A stretch of DNA of 64,000 nt from Periplaneta americana (taxonomy: Eukaryota > Arthropoda > Insecta > Blattodea > Blattidae): NCBI RefSeq assembly GCF_040183065.1, contig NC_091122.1, positions 158,931,455-158,995,454 on the forward strand, in the 5' to 3' direction. A program made the position numbers and the translations under genes. Below are positions 55,701 through 62,742 of this stretch, in pieces. Below the pieces are notes generated by a model that was given only the letters and a program-made list of their open reading frames with translations, had not been told where the DNA came from and searched no databases. Within the stretch, counting starts at the first letter, position 1. Each line of letters opens with the position of its first letter.

Positions 55701-56666
55701 AATAATGATTAAAAAAATAAAATGATAAGTTGAACTAGGCTCGAACTCACAACCTTCGAATCATTAAGCGAACACAGTACCGCTGCTCTATGAGACACAG
55801 ATGTGAATGACTCCTGCTTAAAATCTTAGCTCTGAAACTGCTTCTATAAGCACATGCATCATGTAACATCACCTTTACCCAAAGTGGACTTAGGAAATAT
55901 TCGCTGTTGATGAGTGCGGCCATTTTTTTTTTACAGCTGTACAATAGAAAATATTCGCTGTTCACGAGTGTTGCCACTTTTTTTTTGACAGCTGTACAAA
56001 TGTGAAAATGAAATATTTTCTGGTGACTTACGAGACTCTTTAAAGTTAAGTAAAATGAAAATTCGTCTGAATATGGTCATAAATAGCATCACACAATTCA
56101 TGTACTAAACAAATCAACACTTAATAAATAGCTACAAAAATACAGAGTGACCCATAAGTCTGGAACCATAGACGAATTACTGAAAATGTTTTTTCTTTGT
56201 TCACAGGACAACTGAGTGATGTCAAGTAAAGAGCAACGTATTGAATTGATCCTGCTTGTTGGCGGCAATAATCACAGGGACGTTTCCCATGAATTATCAA
56301 TAATTTATGGACAAATCGATAGTAATATTAGAACTACTTACTACTAAAAATAACAAACATATAATATTTTTATAGTTATTATTCAAGTGGGGTTGGATCT
56401 TTTCCATAGGCTTATACTTAATGGCGGTGTGGTGTAGATATTTATATGCCTGTTCCTGTTTCTTTATGTGTGCAATTGACAAAACTAATGTTCACAAATA
56501 TGGATATATAAAAGGTAAGTTAATGTTACTGTTTATGAGAGATTAGGCAATACATACCGGTAATAGATGCCAGAATATAATATTGCAGTTAATATAGTGT
56601 CAAATAATATAACAATGCAAATTTAACAAAATCTTAAAGAACAGAATAATAACATGTTACAAAGTA

Positions 56667-56702
<36 letters not shown>

Positions 56703-59700
56703 TTATATGGATTTTATTAATTTGTCCTACAGAATAACCTCTGTAACTCTTTATGCATTCCTTTTCTTGTCTCTCTCTCTTTCTCTTTCTGTCTGTCTCT
56801 TTTCTACTGTAGTTTATATTCAACTTTTTTTGTTTGAAATATCTCAAAGAATAACGCCCTGAGATTAATGAAATGCTTTGCATCCAGGAGTGGGAAAAAT
56901 CATTAAAAAATTCATTGAGCTGAGATCCATCGCAAACTGCGTAGTGGACCAACGAGGACAGTATCTGATGAGAAGACAACGTGCTGCTTTTCAAGATGTG
57001 CTGGATGCTGATTTTCGAGATGCCCATCTCTGAGAACATTCTGCGAATTGACTTGTTAGGGCTTTTCAAAAATGATGCCAGGACATTGCACAGTGGCCAG
57101 AACATGTGGTATTGTCAACTCACGAAGCATGTAAATAACAATGGTAAGTAGGGGAAGAAAGCATGATCGCCCAAGAAAGTATATTTTTGCGTGACTTGGT
57201 GAATGGTACACAGAAAGGAAGTAATTTCAAATTTTCTGGTGTATCTATTTTTTTTGTGACGATTTTCCTCTAGAAGAGAATTTTATTGTGTGTGCTGATC
57301 TCCTATGATGAAGAGATTGCATATTGAATGTTGATCTTATCAATGTTCTTGATGTTTGAATGGAGCATGAAATTTTGTACAATTTAAAATACAGATATCG
57401 TAGGAATTTATTTTGAACTAGCTGTACCCGTGCGGTCCGCTGCACTCATTGGAAATAAATATAAAGTAATTACATAATTAAAATAGGACATTTGATCCAG
57501 GGAACATTCGTGTTTGATAGAAGGATAAATCGTTTATTATGTTACTTAATTTAAATTGTATTAAAAAAATTAAAATGCGATCATTTTGATCCAGTCATAA
57601 AAATTATTTTAAGAAATACAGGAAACGAATGCATATCAAGTTTTCTGTGCATAAGAAGCTATTTTAATCTTACCTGTTCTCGATTCACTCAGAAGTTACT
57701 GTAATAACATTATAGCATTATGTCCATCTAGAGAAACTACACTTTCCAATGGTGAATTAATAATTAATTATACAAATCGGTTAATTTAGCTTCCGATATT
57801 ACTTCATACAAACACAGAAGCATTCTCTTTAGGCTACCGTTTGTTTCATAGCTTTCGATTGTTGTTGTCCAAGGTCCCTTATAGACGAAGTCATTTGTTT
57901 TTTATTTCATTACACCGCCTTAGATAGTGGTGTTATTGTAATTCTGAAACTCATTTATCTCATTAAATATCAGTCCTATCAAAATTTTGCATGGAATAAA
58001 ACTTATCGGAAATTATTTTTAAAGAAACTTTTGTTATGTAATATTTTTCATGAAAATTAATAATAAGGGAGATATTTTGATTTATTTAATTCAAGCCCCC
58101 TTATAACCCCCCTTTTAAATAAAATATTGTGAATGCAATATAGCCTAAATTCTAAGTTACAACGAACTTAATTTATATTCCAATTTTCATATAAATCGGT
58201 TCAGCCATTATCACGTGAAAAGGTAACAAACATCCAAAGAGACAGACAGACAGACATACATACAAACAAAAATCTCAAAAAAGCGTTTTTCGGTTTCAGG
58301 GCGGTTAATTATATATGTTAGGACCAATTATTTTTGGAAAATCGAAAATTACCAGAAAAATTTCGGCTACAGATTTATTATTAGTATAGATAATTTTAAC
58401 TGCTTGTTTTTTAACTTTCTGAACAGAGTCTTAAAAAATCATCAACATTTGCGAGAATTACGAATACAATCCAGAATTATTATTATTATTATTATTATTA
58501 CTGTCGTCACTAGCTGCCACTGTACAGTATACATACACTTGCTTTAATTTTCATACCTTGCTATTACAAATTCCTCCCGAGAGTCCTGGAGTTGACCCTC
58601 GGTTAACCACGTGTCGAAAATGTCCAGGTATACTTGGAAACTTGTTAGAAACAGCTTCAGCAGTGTTGCAGATTGTTTATTACTTGATGCATGTGTCAGC
58701 TGTTCGTATATTACTGAAAGAAGACTGTTTACACGCTTCATTAGTTTTGTGGCCAAATTACTTTGCAGCAACAAAATCTTAAATGCATCTGTATTTGCAA
58801 TCTTTTCGTTAAATAGAAGACAACTCTTCGCTCACATCTATTTCATGTTGAACGATCCTAGAGCTCAACAAGTTAATGATACTGTACAATATCATAAGTT
58901 ACACAATGTAGTGCAATTGAGGACCTGAATTCTAAAACATACTAACTCCTGTGCTTTCTAAATTCTGTATGTACTAATTACATGGACATAGAATGGTTTA
59001 GAATTTAGGTGGTTTCTAATGAGGCCAATAAACTTGACGAAGAACAAGTATGAGACTGTTTTTAACATATATCATACTCTGAGACATAACATTATCATAT
59101 CGTTGGTTTCTTGGTAAAAGTGACCAAGTCACATTCCAAGGCTTCCAAGCATTATGAAAATTTAAGACATAATTTTATATTAAAAACTAATAATATAGCA
59201 CATTTACCTTCAAAATAACTTATTACTAACATCTAAAGAGGTACATTAAACCTTTAAATGACTTTTCCAAACAATTTTGCATTTTGGACTTGGTCACTTT
59301 TACCAAGAAACTGACGATATATGTGCTTGACTCAATTTTCCATTTTTTGGAGTTAGCATGTTTTAGAATTCAGGTCTCAATTGTTTGAGAATCACATGAT
59401 AGTGGGCTTGTTTCATATTGCGAGAACTTAAATTAGAAAAAGAGTGTTACTAACCTATACTGTTTTCGCTGTAAGAAAAATCCTAATGTAAACATAAGCA
59501 CGTTGCTGTCATACCCGTGATTGGCTACCAGTCGAAACACTCACATGACGCAGGAAAATATAGTTCGTATTTGGAAACCACGATCTTGTATTATTTGAAA
59601 ATAAAAAATTGAATTCTAGTTGTTAAATACGATAAAACATTTAACTTTACTCATATGTAAAACGCTATGTAAAAGAAAAGCTACATTTATATTTTGTTAT

Positions 59701-62700
59701 GTAGTAGGTTATTTTACGACGCTTTATCAACATCTTAGGTTATTTAGCGTCTGAATGAGATGAAGGTGACAATGCCGGTGAAATGAGTCCGGGGTCCAAC
59801 ACCGAAAGTTACCTAGCATTTGCTCATATTGGGTTGAGGGAAAACCCCGGAAAAAACCTCAACCAGGTAACTTGCCCCGACCGGGAATCGAACCCGGGCC
59901 ACCTGGTTTCGCGGCTAATTTTGTTATGTACTATGAACGCGGATGAATACCAACAGTAATACCGAGGTAGTCTGTTCTTGTAACAAGCTGGCGTCACTTG
60001 AGCTCGTAGTTCACGTAAGTATGTGGTACTGAAGTATGGCTTTTGCATTCTCAACTGTCCATTGTGAAGACACAGGACTTAAAAATAATTTAATTACAGT
60101 AATTATAAAATAAATGTTTCCTAAGCAAACGAATGCATAGTAGTGAGGTTAGGCCTGCTTGACGAGTGACGGGAAATGTTTCACATGCAACAGAATGTAC
60201 AACAGTAGGCGGGAACATGTACTGAGACTCTATGGCACCAAACCGTGGCCAATGAAGCCTCACTTCAGTCACGTGCTATTGTTTACATTAGGATTTTTCT
60301 TACAGTGAAAAGATTATACTTCAAGCAAAGTGGTGGATGTCAATTGCCAAAGACAAAGGAAAATAGAGGCAGATGATTTTGAAGGCCAAGGCTCGAATTC
60401 GAGAGTCACATAAGAAGAATAATATTCTCTTAAGTCTTCTCTTCATCGCTTCTCAATTCTTTTTTCCATGTTGTCGTTGCTGGGTCCTAATCTGGTAAAA
60501 TTATATAATATCACAATACACGATGTTACATGTATCCTATTGTTATAAGAGGGGGATCCAGGGAATAACGACCGTTTTGTTGTAATAATTAAAAAAATAT
60601 ATATTTATTTGAAAAAACAAAGTCTGTTACATAACTGAAGCTTCCTTTACTTCTCTACATAATCACCACCTACATTTAAACATTTGTCGTATCTGTTCAC
60701 TAGCTTTAGAATTCCCGTGTTATACTCCTCTGCCGCCAGTTCATTAAGCCAGGTGTTCACTGTCTTCTTCAACTCTTCATCAATTCCAAAACGCGTACCA
60801 CCCAGAAAGTCTTTCAGCTTAGTGAAAAGGTGGAAATCGCTAGGAGCAAGGTCTGGACTATAGGGCGGATGATCAAAGATTTCGCAACTGAATTGATCCA
60901 GCAATTCTCGAGCTGAAGCAGCAGTGTGTGGGCGGGCGTTGTCGTGAAGAAGCACAACTCCTTCGAAAGCATTCCTCGCCTCTTGTTTTGGATGGCTCGC
61001 CATAGTTTTCGTAAAGTCTCACAATAACAATTTGCATTGATCGTAGTGCCTTTTGGCATGAAATCCAGCAAAAGAACACCTCTGCGATCCCAAAAGACAG
61101 TAGCCACGACTTTTTGTGTTGAGAGTGTCTGTTTGAATTTTCTCGGTTTCTTGGGTGATGAGGGATGATGCCACTGACGTGATTGGCGCTTGGTCTCTGG
61201 GGTGTTGTGAGACACCCAGGTCTCATCACCAGTCACAATTTGATCAAGAAAGACGTCTCTATCTGTGTGATATCGCATCAAGATTGTCAATGCTGAGGCC
61301 ATTCTCTGAGTTTTGTGTTGGTCACTCAGTTGCTGTGGAACCCATAGTGCACAGATTTTGTGGTAGCCAAGATGTTGCGACACAATTTCACCAAGCAAAG
61401 AACGAGAAATGTCAGGAAAGGCAATATGCAATTCGTCGAGTGATGTGCGCCTGTCTTGCAAGATTCTGTCGTTCACTTTAGTCTTCAGGTCTTCTGTGAT
61501 GAGTGATGGGCGTCCGGGTCGAGTTTCATCGTGGACATTTGTTTGCCCATTGTTGAATATTTCGCACCATTTTCTCACATTTCTTTCATTCATTACAGTA
61601 TCACCATACACTTCTTTCAATTGCCGGTAAATTTCTGCAGGTTTCAAATGTCGGGCATTCAAAAATCGAATCAAACTCCTCACCTCACAGTCGGCGGAAT
61701 TATCAATCACGTCGTTCATTTTGAAGTAACACAAAATGCACAATGGTGACTTGTTGCAACCAGTACTCACAACATTATGAGAACACATGTTAAGGAAGCC
61801 AGTTGACCTTCAAACAAGGAAGGGGAGTCAGCTGCGCGGCGGGTATGCACGAACGGTCGTTATTTCCTGGATCCCCCTCGTATTACATACTGATGGGCCC
61901 ACCAAAATACGAACGCAGTTTTGAGATTCGCCTTGTGTACAACACATAAAAAAATAAACAGTTATAAAACAGTGATATGCAGTTCTTCTCCTAGTTCTCA
62001 TCCTACAACTGATCTTTCTTTCTTACATTCATGTAATCTTCATTGCCATGTCGTATAGCATGAAATGTCTCTTAACACACACTACTACCTGTTCAGTCAC
62101 CACTTTCAAAATGAATGCGGGACACAGGGCAAATGCTGCTTGCAGTGAACTGCGAGTAGTAACGCTGCAAGGCGGGATTATGTCGCTGTGGTGTGAGTGA
62201 ATTCATATCCCACTGTACTCACAATAATTCGCGTTGGTATCGCTTTCGCGTTGGTGTGAGCAGACAATGTGACATACCAAGAAGCTGACAGCCAATTAGG
62301 TGAAGTCTTCCAGTCATATACTGCTCTTATATGAATCTCATACACATAAAGTAATTCAGAAAACTTCGGTTCCAAATCACTGAACAGATGCAGTAACGTA
62401 TATGTAGTTTCTGAAAATAGATATCATAGTACTGAGAATTACGAAATGCAATTTTTAAATTTAATTTCAACATTTCGATACTTTCAGTTAAGTTGTTAAT
62501 TACAAAACAAGTTTACAATACTTACCTTGTTTCTTTACCTTAGTTTCAATTTCAATTATGAGATCATTAAAATCACTGATAAAGTCCTTAATGGCAGACC
62601 AGTAAGCTTCGTATGTGTTAGGAGGTAGTTTAGTGTAACTTGGGTCTCTTCTACTCCTATCAAGATGTTCTCCAAAGCTTTGAAATTCCTTCAGGATTGT

Positions 62701-62742
62701 GAAATAATGACATATATCATTCAAGCATTCTGCAAAAGTATC
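37239..62742 (-). CDS. TUBGCP5: Gamma-tubulin complex component 5 (GCP5), C-terminal 658 residues
   Basis: Eleven exons splice in frame: 62742-62526, 58788-58557, 54658-54462, 53428-53131, 52574-52352, 52232-52065, 49192-49072, 47407-47204, 46071-45989, 43385-43226 and 37312-37239. GCP5 is a subunit of the gamma-tubulin ring complex that nucleates microtubules at centrosomes and spindle poles. Diagnostic segments, in order: PPNTYEAYWSAIKDFI; YLDIFDTWLTEGQLQD-x2-EEF (GRIP1 signature region); NKALHAGRSIELLRRL; RGVFLMECDDIMQQFYSSLF; LDQRYPD; FQFLLKIKWALFSLQKLRFS (GRIP2, gamma-tubulin-binding half); LLHSVNSVHSYLM; ELYAKHHVFLAV. The order and spacing follow vertebrate GCP5 from about its residue 310 to the end. 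Upstream exons lie beyond the right edge. Introns are crowded with transposons, yet every junction I examined keeps phase, so the gene looks functional. Confidence 0.93.
37756..37835. repeat. (AAT)n / (ATG)n microsatellite
   Basis: AAT and GATGAT trinucleotide runs followed by a short TA run. Confidence 0.9.
38380..38980 (-). mobile_element. Internally deleted Tc1/mariner-superfamily element (601 bp)
   Basis: Inverted ends of ~50 bp share GGGAGATTTTGAAT-GATTAGTGCAAA; the left end is preceded by TA. Minus-strand frames encode transposase fragments: HTVARILSSDLKLHSYKIQ (second helix-turn-helix) in one frame and GILKGRVYASRPHTLNSF in another. The catalytic middle is mostly missing, so it is dead. 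Confidence 0.75.
39059..39241 (-). mobile_element. 183-bp MITE, copy 3
   Basis: Reverse orientation of the element at 26937-27119 and the same length. The 7-bp duplication GTTTTAT is at 39052-39058 and 39242-39248. Confidence 0.85.
39512..39833 (+). repeat. SINE family 3 (tRNA-derived, complete)
   Basis: The head has box-A-like TGGTCTAGTGGTCAGAGC and box-B-like GGTTCGATTCCC. The body follows and ends in an A-run (39822-39833). An 11-bp duplication GTTCGTCACTC is at 39501-39511 and 39834-39844. Confidence 0.9.
39893..40109 (-). repeat. SINE family 2, copy 3
   Basis: Third copy of the family seen at 20399 and 31924, with several small deletions. A G-run precedes its 3' end. No clear target duplication. 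Confidence 0.8.
40110..40175 (+). repeat. tRNA-like SINE head fragment
   Basis: Box-A-like TGGTCTAGTGGATATAACTC and box-B-like GGTTCAATCC, abutting the head of SINE family 2 in the opposite orientation. The stem pairing is too weak for a functional tRNA. Confidence 0.5.
40180..41870. other. Intron sequence without recognised feature
   Basis: AT-rich stretch inside the last GCP5 intron. An (ATATC)-type tail at ~41603-41628 may be the 3' end of an old retroelement. Confidence 0.3.
41877..43207 (-). mobile_element. mariner element, copy 1 (complete, intact ORF)
   Basis: Inverted ends start CGAGGGGGATCCAGGAAAT, and a TA duplication lies at 41875-41876 and 43208-43209. It holds one uninterrupted transposase frame. 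The element is ~1.33 kb, the usual mariner length, and sits in the last GCP5 intron, 18 nt from the upstream exon. Confidence 0.95.
41973..43115 (-). CDS. mariner transposase (DD34D), apparently intact
   Basis: The 380-codon frame includes an upstream extension; the likely start is the Met in KMNDVIDN, giving ~357 residues, close to the family norm. The N-terminal helix-turn-helix has FLNARHLKLAEIYRQLKEVY and the linker GRPSLITE. The catalytic motifs are VTGDETWVSH (first Asp), LLHDNARPHTA (second Asp) and YSPDLAPSDFHLF (third Asp), with 34 residues between the last two. WVPRQLS matches the WVPHEL motif, with small changes. The enzyme would cut and paste the element at TA sites. No stop or frameshift is visible, so it may be active or only recently silenced. 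Confidence 0.93.
   Translation of the reverse strand: MCSHNVVSTGCNKSPLCILCYFKMNDVIDNPADCEVRSVIRFLNARHLKLAEIYRQLKEVYGDTVMNERNVRKWCEMFNNGRTNVHDETRPGRPSLITEDLKTKVNNRILQDRRTSLDELHIAFPDISRSLLGEIVSQHLGYHKICARWVPRQLSDQHKTQRMASALTFLMRYHTDGDAFLDQIVTGDETWVSHNTPETKRQSRQWHHPSSPKKPRKFKQTLSTQKVVATVFWDCKGVLLLDFMPKGTTINSNRYCETLRKLRRAIQNKRRGMLSRGVVLLHDNARPHTAASTRELLDQFGWEIFDRTPYSPDLAPSDFHLFTKLKDFLGGTRFGSDEELKKTVNTWLNELAAEEYNTGILKLVNRYDKCLNVGGDYVEK
43226..43385 (-). CDS. TUBGCP5: GCP5 penultimate exon
   Basis: The acceptor is ATTCCTTCAAG|ATGGTA and the donor is TCACACT|GTAAGT, phase 0 to phase 1. It encodes VWTALRLCEAWATG and ELEELYAKHHVFLAVTLSNC. A mariner begins 18 nt into the following intron. Confidence 0.9.
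43500..44411 (+). mobile_element. LINE 3' fragment (RT thumb region), copy 1
   Basis: It encodes TKFLGLKIDSVLNWKKNVKE, SVMSFGIIFWGNSTDSNNIF, LLQKRVIRITVGAK and later SLPIDIKNETQNIKLFRAKL, the C-terminal part of a non-LTR reverse transcriptase. One stop lies near 44022. It ends in an AATACAATACAATAC tail. Related to 46320-47080. Confidence 0.85.
44757..45782 (+). repeat. 382-bp tandem array with tRNA-like heads (about 2.7 units)
   Basis: Units repeat at exactly 382 bp (GGAACCCAAGAGTTGG at 44789, 45171 and 45553). Each holds a tRNA-like segment with box A (GGCTTAGTGGATAAAGCGTC) and box B (GGTTCAAATCCC), followed by a TTTTTCTCCGTTCC body. Units differ by scattered single bases. The tRNA-like part has ~CCGG/CCGG end pairing but shows no intact cloverleaf by eye. 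Confidence 0.85.
45989..46071 (-). CDS. TUBGCP5: GCP5 exon (83 bp)
   Basis: The acceptor is CTTGTTGCAG|CTCACG and the donor is CTCCAG|GTAAGG, phase 1 to phase 0. It encodes AHDSYVQTVYAHCLQSEGCE and ends IIKQSTLQ. This is the H-x-x-Y-L helix that precedes the last bundle. Confidence 0.88.
46320..47080 (+). mobile_element. LINE 3' fragment (RT thumb region), copy 2
   Basis: The 150-residue open segment 46431-46883 reads MSYGIIFWGNFVDSKNIFLL, QKRAIRIIVGAKARESC and SLPEDIKNHSQNPALFKTKL. It matches 43750-44235 in family but has a different 3' end with a (CCTA)n run at 47043-47074. It is 5'-truncated. Confidence 0.85.
47204..47407 (-). CDS. TUBGCP5: GCP5 exon (LLHSVNSVHSYLM)
   Basis: The acceptor is GTTCCAATCAG|ATTTGG and the donor is ATAAAAG|GTATGT, phase 1 to phase 1. 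It encodes LRFWLLHSVNSVHSYLMGQV and ERNLEEAQELDAVIK, matching the conserved H-F-V-N-S-L-H helix. Confidence 0.92.
47510..48395 (+). mobile_element. LINE fragment: RNase H and ORF2 C-terminus (frame intact)
   Basis: One open frame (47559-48380, 273 residues) covers NWLHLYTDGSLISREQGAGA, VILSDSKAAILS, WIPSHCGILGNENADALAKK and the C-terminal Cys/His segment PLCNSNQEMDSEHLKIC. It is nearly the same sequence as the minus-strand copy at 11330-12209, with different 5' break points. 5'-truncated, so not autonomous. Confidence 0.88.
48400..49071. other. Intron sequence without recognised feature
   Basis: Nothing beyond an A-run near 48662 is seen between the LINE fragment and the GCP5 exon at 49072. 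Confidence 0.3.
49072..49192 (-). CDS. TUBGCP5: GCP5 exon (FLLKIKWALFSL)
   Basis: The acceptor is CTTTTGCAG|GTAGAG and the donor is TTTTCAG|GTGCGT, phase 0 to phase 1. It encodes VEWPITLILNERNMEYYNAV and QFLLKIKWALFSLQKLRFS, a core gamma-tubulin-binding segment of GRIP2. Confidence 0.93.
49340..49870 (-). mobile_element. RTE-type LINE 3' fragment
   Basis: Minus-strand frames encode LLSKKLKVRIYKTVILPVVL, YGCETWTLSLR and, after frameshifts, a HLKWAGHVACM-like motif with a following R-W-E-D-N-I-K-M-D-L segment. This is the characteristic C-terminus of insect RTE/BovB-like elements. 5'-truncated and broken. Confidence 0.85.
49920..50590. mobile_element. TIR repeat with adjacent hairpin (copy 2, reversed)
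   Basis: Inverted ends around TTTTTATGCTCGACCAT at ~50043 and its complement at ~50573, with the GCCTATAATGATAGTAATTA hairpin at the left. It is the reverse orientation of 17765-18335 and longer because a ~30-bp segment (TTGTCATTGGCTGAACACCT) is tandemly duplicated near 50438-50500. Confidence 0.65.
50600..51590. other. Intron sequence with degraded coding-like frames
   Basis: Plus-strand open frames 50713-50952 and 50937-51212 overlap and may be remnants of a transposon protein: the second reads FLIRKRLSESNSGLDDGSAN. I cannot name the family. The rest is AT-rich. Confidence 0.3.
51595..51745 (+). repeat. tRNA-derived SINE head
   Basis: Box-A-like TGGCTCAGTTGGTTAAGAGC and box-B-like GGTTCGATTCCC, then GGTGCCGGTACGAATTTTTCTC. 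The following bases run directly into a LINE fragment. Confidence 0.65.
51746..52056 (+). mobile_element. RTE-type LINE fragment, internally deleted
   Basis: It encodes SCEQYGMKINTNKTKTMVIG, YLGCTISSNMSCCQEVKRR and IAMAKEAFN, then jumps straight to the element's 3' end (GACCTGACC...GGGCAGAATGC and a GAATGAATGAATTAATTAAT tail). Compared with 15984-17200 it lacks ~450 bp between AFN and the tail. The tail ends ~8 bases from the splice donor of the GCP5 exon 52065-52232. Confidence 0.82.
52065..52232 (-). CDS. TUBGCP5: GCP5 exon (LDQRYPD)
   Basis: The acceptor is ACTTTTACAG|GTGCAA and the donor is TATGCT|GTAAGT, phase 0 to phase 0. It encodes ANSFSLTIHLESCLDQRYPD and ends IKLRYA. The donor is immediately followed by the tail of a LINE fragment. 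Confidence 0.92.
52352..52574 (-). CDS. TUBGCP5: GCP5 exon (FLMECDDIMQQFY)
   Basis: The acceptor is TATGTCTACAG|GTTGAT and the donor is TACTCAG|GTTCTG, phase 2 to phase 0. It encodes LMQHFKNKILPV through MIRGVFLMECDDIMQQFYSS, the most conserved segment of the family. Confidence 0.93.
52700..53060 (+). mobile_element. LINE RT fragment (degenerate)
   Basis: Broken frames read EYGLKINIEKTVVMKISR, then FTSKGKIQHEISKRI-like, then IKSKMAMYRIHFKPVLTYAS and ETWTY. This is the same region as the RTE-type elements elsewhere in the window but a different subfamily. Confidence 0.7.
53131..53428 (-). CDS. TUBGCP5: GCP5 exon (acidic linker and DPFLVKGFESYL)
   Basis: The acceptor is CCATTTTGCAG|GTCATC and the donor is CATAAA|GTAAGC, phase 1 to phase 2. 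It encodes GHLYEELITLIEHDLSKFAS, an acidic linker, then GDPFLVKGFESYLNL. This is the variable inter-GRIP linker. Confidence 0.85.
53554..53841 (+). other. Unrecognised 95-codon open frame in a GCP5 intron
   Basis: Runs MKNYMNIQKRIRNQWLKR to TDGHIVL. No motif is recognised; it has basic and Trp-rich character but no neighbours of its own. Probably a transposon remnant or chance. Confidence 0.2.
53952..54207 (+). repeat. SINE family 1, copy 3 (complete)
   Basis: Same head and body as 28471-28743. The 10-bp duplication TTCATCATAC is at 53940-53949 and 54210-54219. Confidence 0.9.
54462..54658 (-). CDS. TUBGCP5: GCP5 exon (VNKALHAGRSIELL segment)
   Basis: The acceptor is TACATTTTCAG|AAGTAA and the donor is GAGCAAG|GTATGG, phase 2 to phase 1. 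It encodes SKDKLQKPDEEFIIQPYESE and the LPVLQVIVNKALHAGRSIEL helix pair. The F-W-containing stretch expected just before it in vertebrate GCP5 is not seen. Confidence 0.88.
55120..55200 (+). repeat. Degenerate tRNA-like SINE head
   Basis: TTTAGCGTAATGGTAGCG resembles box A and GGTCGTGCATTCC box B. It is too diverged for a tRNA. Confidence 0.4.
55456..55606 (-). pseudogene. Tc1-like transposase C-terminal fragment
   Basis: The minus strand reads LPRRLDDLWKLVQDAWDAIA, then KRLVNFMPIRLQDVIELGG, the typical C-terminal end of Tc1-group transposases. No ends or catalytic region remain. Confidence 0.7.
55600..55720 (+). repeat. ~52-bp tandem repeat (about 2.5 copies)
   Basis: ACTAAAGAATGATAACAGAA recurs at ~52-bp spacing with an extra TTATT in the last unit. 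Confidence 0.8.
55728..55812 (-). repeat. tRNA-derived SINE head
   Basis: The minus strand has TCTCATAGAGCAGCGGT (box-A-like) and GTTGTGAGTTCGAGCC (box-B-like) with ~40 bases between. Adjacent copies of GCGGCCATTTTTTT lie at 55917 and, inverted, near 55000. Confidence 0.5.
56146..56335 (+). pseudogene. Transposase N-terminal fragment
   Basis: Reads MSSKEQRIELILLVGGNNHR after a GTGACCCATAAGTCTGGAAC start that looks like an element end. It matches the N-terminal helical domain found in some insect Tc/mariner-group proteins. Truncated after ~30 codons. Confidence 0.45.
56660..56704. repeat. (AAT)n microsatellite
   Basis: AAT trinucleotide run in a GCP5 intron. Confidence 0.95.
56860..57105 (-). 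pseudogene. Tc/mariner-group transposase HTH fragment
   Basis: The minus strand reads FLKSPNKSIRRMFSEMGISK then ISIQHILKSS, a helix-turn-helix as in the R-S-x-R-R-x-S-x-E-x-G-I-S pattern of this group. It degenerates after ~60 codons. Confidence 0.5.
57245..57417 (-). mobile_element. LINE C-terminal fragment
   Basis: The minus strand encodes VQLVQNKFLRYLYFKLY, then FNMQSLHHRRSAHTIKF, the pattern of LINE ORF2 C-termini (VQ-x-x-FLRY...L-x-x-RR). Its 5' end abuts the Helitron-like copy. Confidence 0.65.
57418..58390 (-). mobile_element. Helitron-like non-autonomous element (973 bp, full length)
   Basis: Read on the minus strand it starts TCTATACTAATAATAAATCT at 58390 and ends GGGTACAGCTAG at 57418, between A and T. 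Near the end is a GC-rich hairpin built on GTGC/GCAC. It is the longest copy of the family here and the reference for the two at 1-2046. It lies in a GCP5 intron, immediately next to a LINE fragment (57245-57417). Confidence 0.72.
58557..58788 (-). CDS. TUBGCP5: GCP5 exon carrying the W-x-x-x-G-x-L-x-D motif
   Basis: The acceptor is TTGCAAATACAG|ATGC and the donor is GCAAG|GTATGA, phase 1 to phase 2. It encodes LLSVIYEQLTHASSNKQS, then TSFQVYLDIFDTWLTEGQLQ, then EEFVI. The segment before LLSVIYEQ is about 20 residues shorter than in vertebrate GCP5. Confidence 0.92.
58914..59383. mobile_element. 470-bp foldback MITE
   Basis: The outer arms CAATTGAGGACCTGAATTCT... and complement cover ~35 bases. 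The inner arms TTTCTTGGTAAAAGTGACCA and complement (59106, 59287) cover ~30 bases. Non-coding. Confidence 0.75.
59704..59917 (-). repeat. SINE family 1, copy 4 (5'-truncated)
   Basis: Minus-strand copy whose head stops after box B (GGTTCGATTCCC). A perfect 13-bp duplication ATTTTGTTATGTA at 59691-59703 and 59918-59930 shows it inserted in this truncated form. Confidence 0.9.
60548..61880 (-). mobile_element. mariner element, copy 2 (complete ends, frameshifted)
   Basis: Near-identical to copy 1, with TA at 60546-60547 and 61881-61882. The left outermost base is A instead of C. It lies between two GCP5 exons (62526 and 58788). Confidence 0.93.
60647..61788 (-). pseudogene. mariner transposase pseudogene
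   Basis: The frame of copy 1 is broken near 60961, where the CCTCTCG of copy 1 is CCTTCG here (one base lost). The upstream part keeps VTGDETWVSH; the downstream part, in another frame, keeps LLHDNARPHTA and YSPDLAPSDFHLF. Other differences from copy 1 are scattered substitutions. It could be mobilised only in trans. Confidence 0.9.
61890..62520. other. Intron sequence without recognised feature
   Basis: Unique-looking sequence between mariner copy 2 and the first GCP5 exon in the window. Confidence 0.3.
62526..62742 (-). CDS. TUBGCP5: GCP5 exon (first in window)
   Basis: The acceptor is TTTTTCAACAG|GATACT and the donor is AAACAAG|GTAAGT, phase 0 to phase 1. It encodes DTFAECLNDICHYFTILKEF through NTYEAYWSAIKDFISDF and IETKVKKQ. 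It matches the GCP5 N-terminal GRIP region just before helix bundles. Confidence 0.9.
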
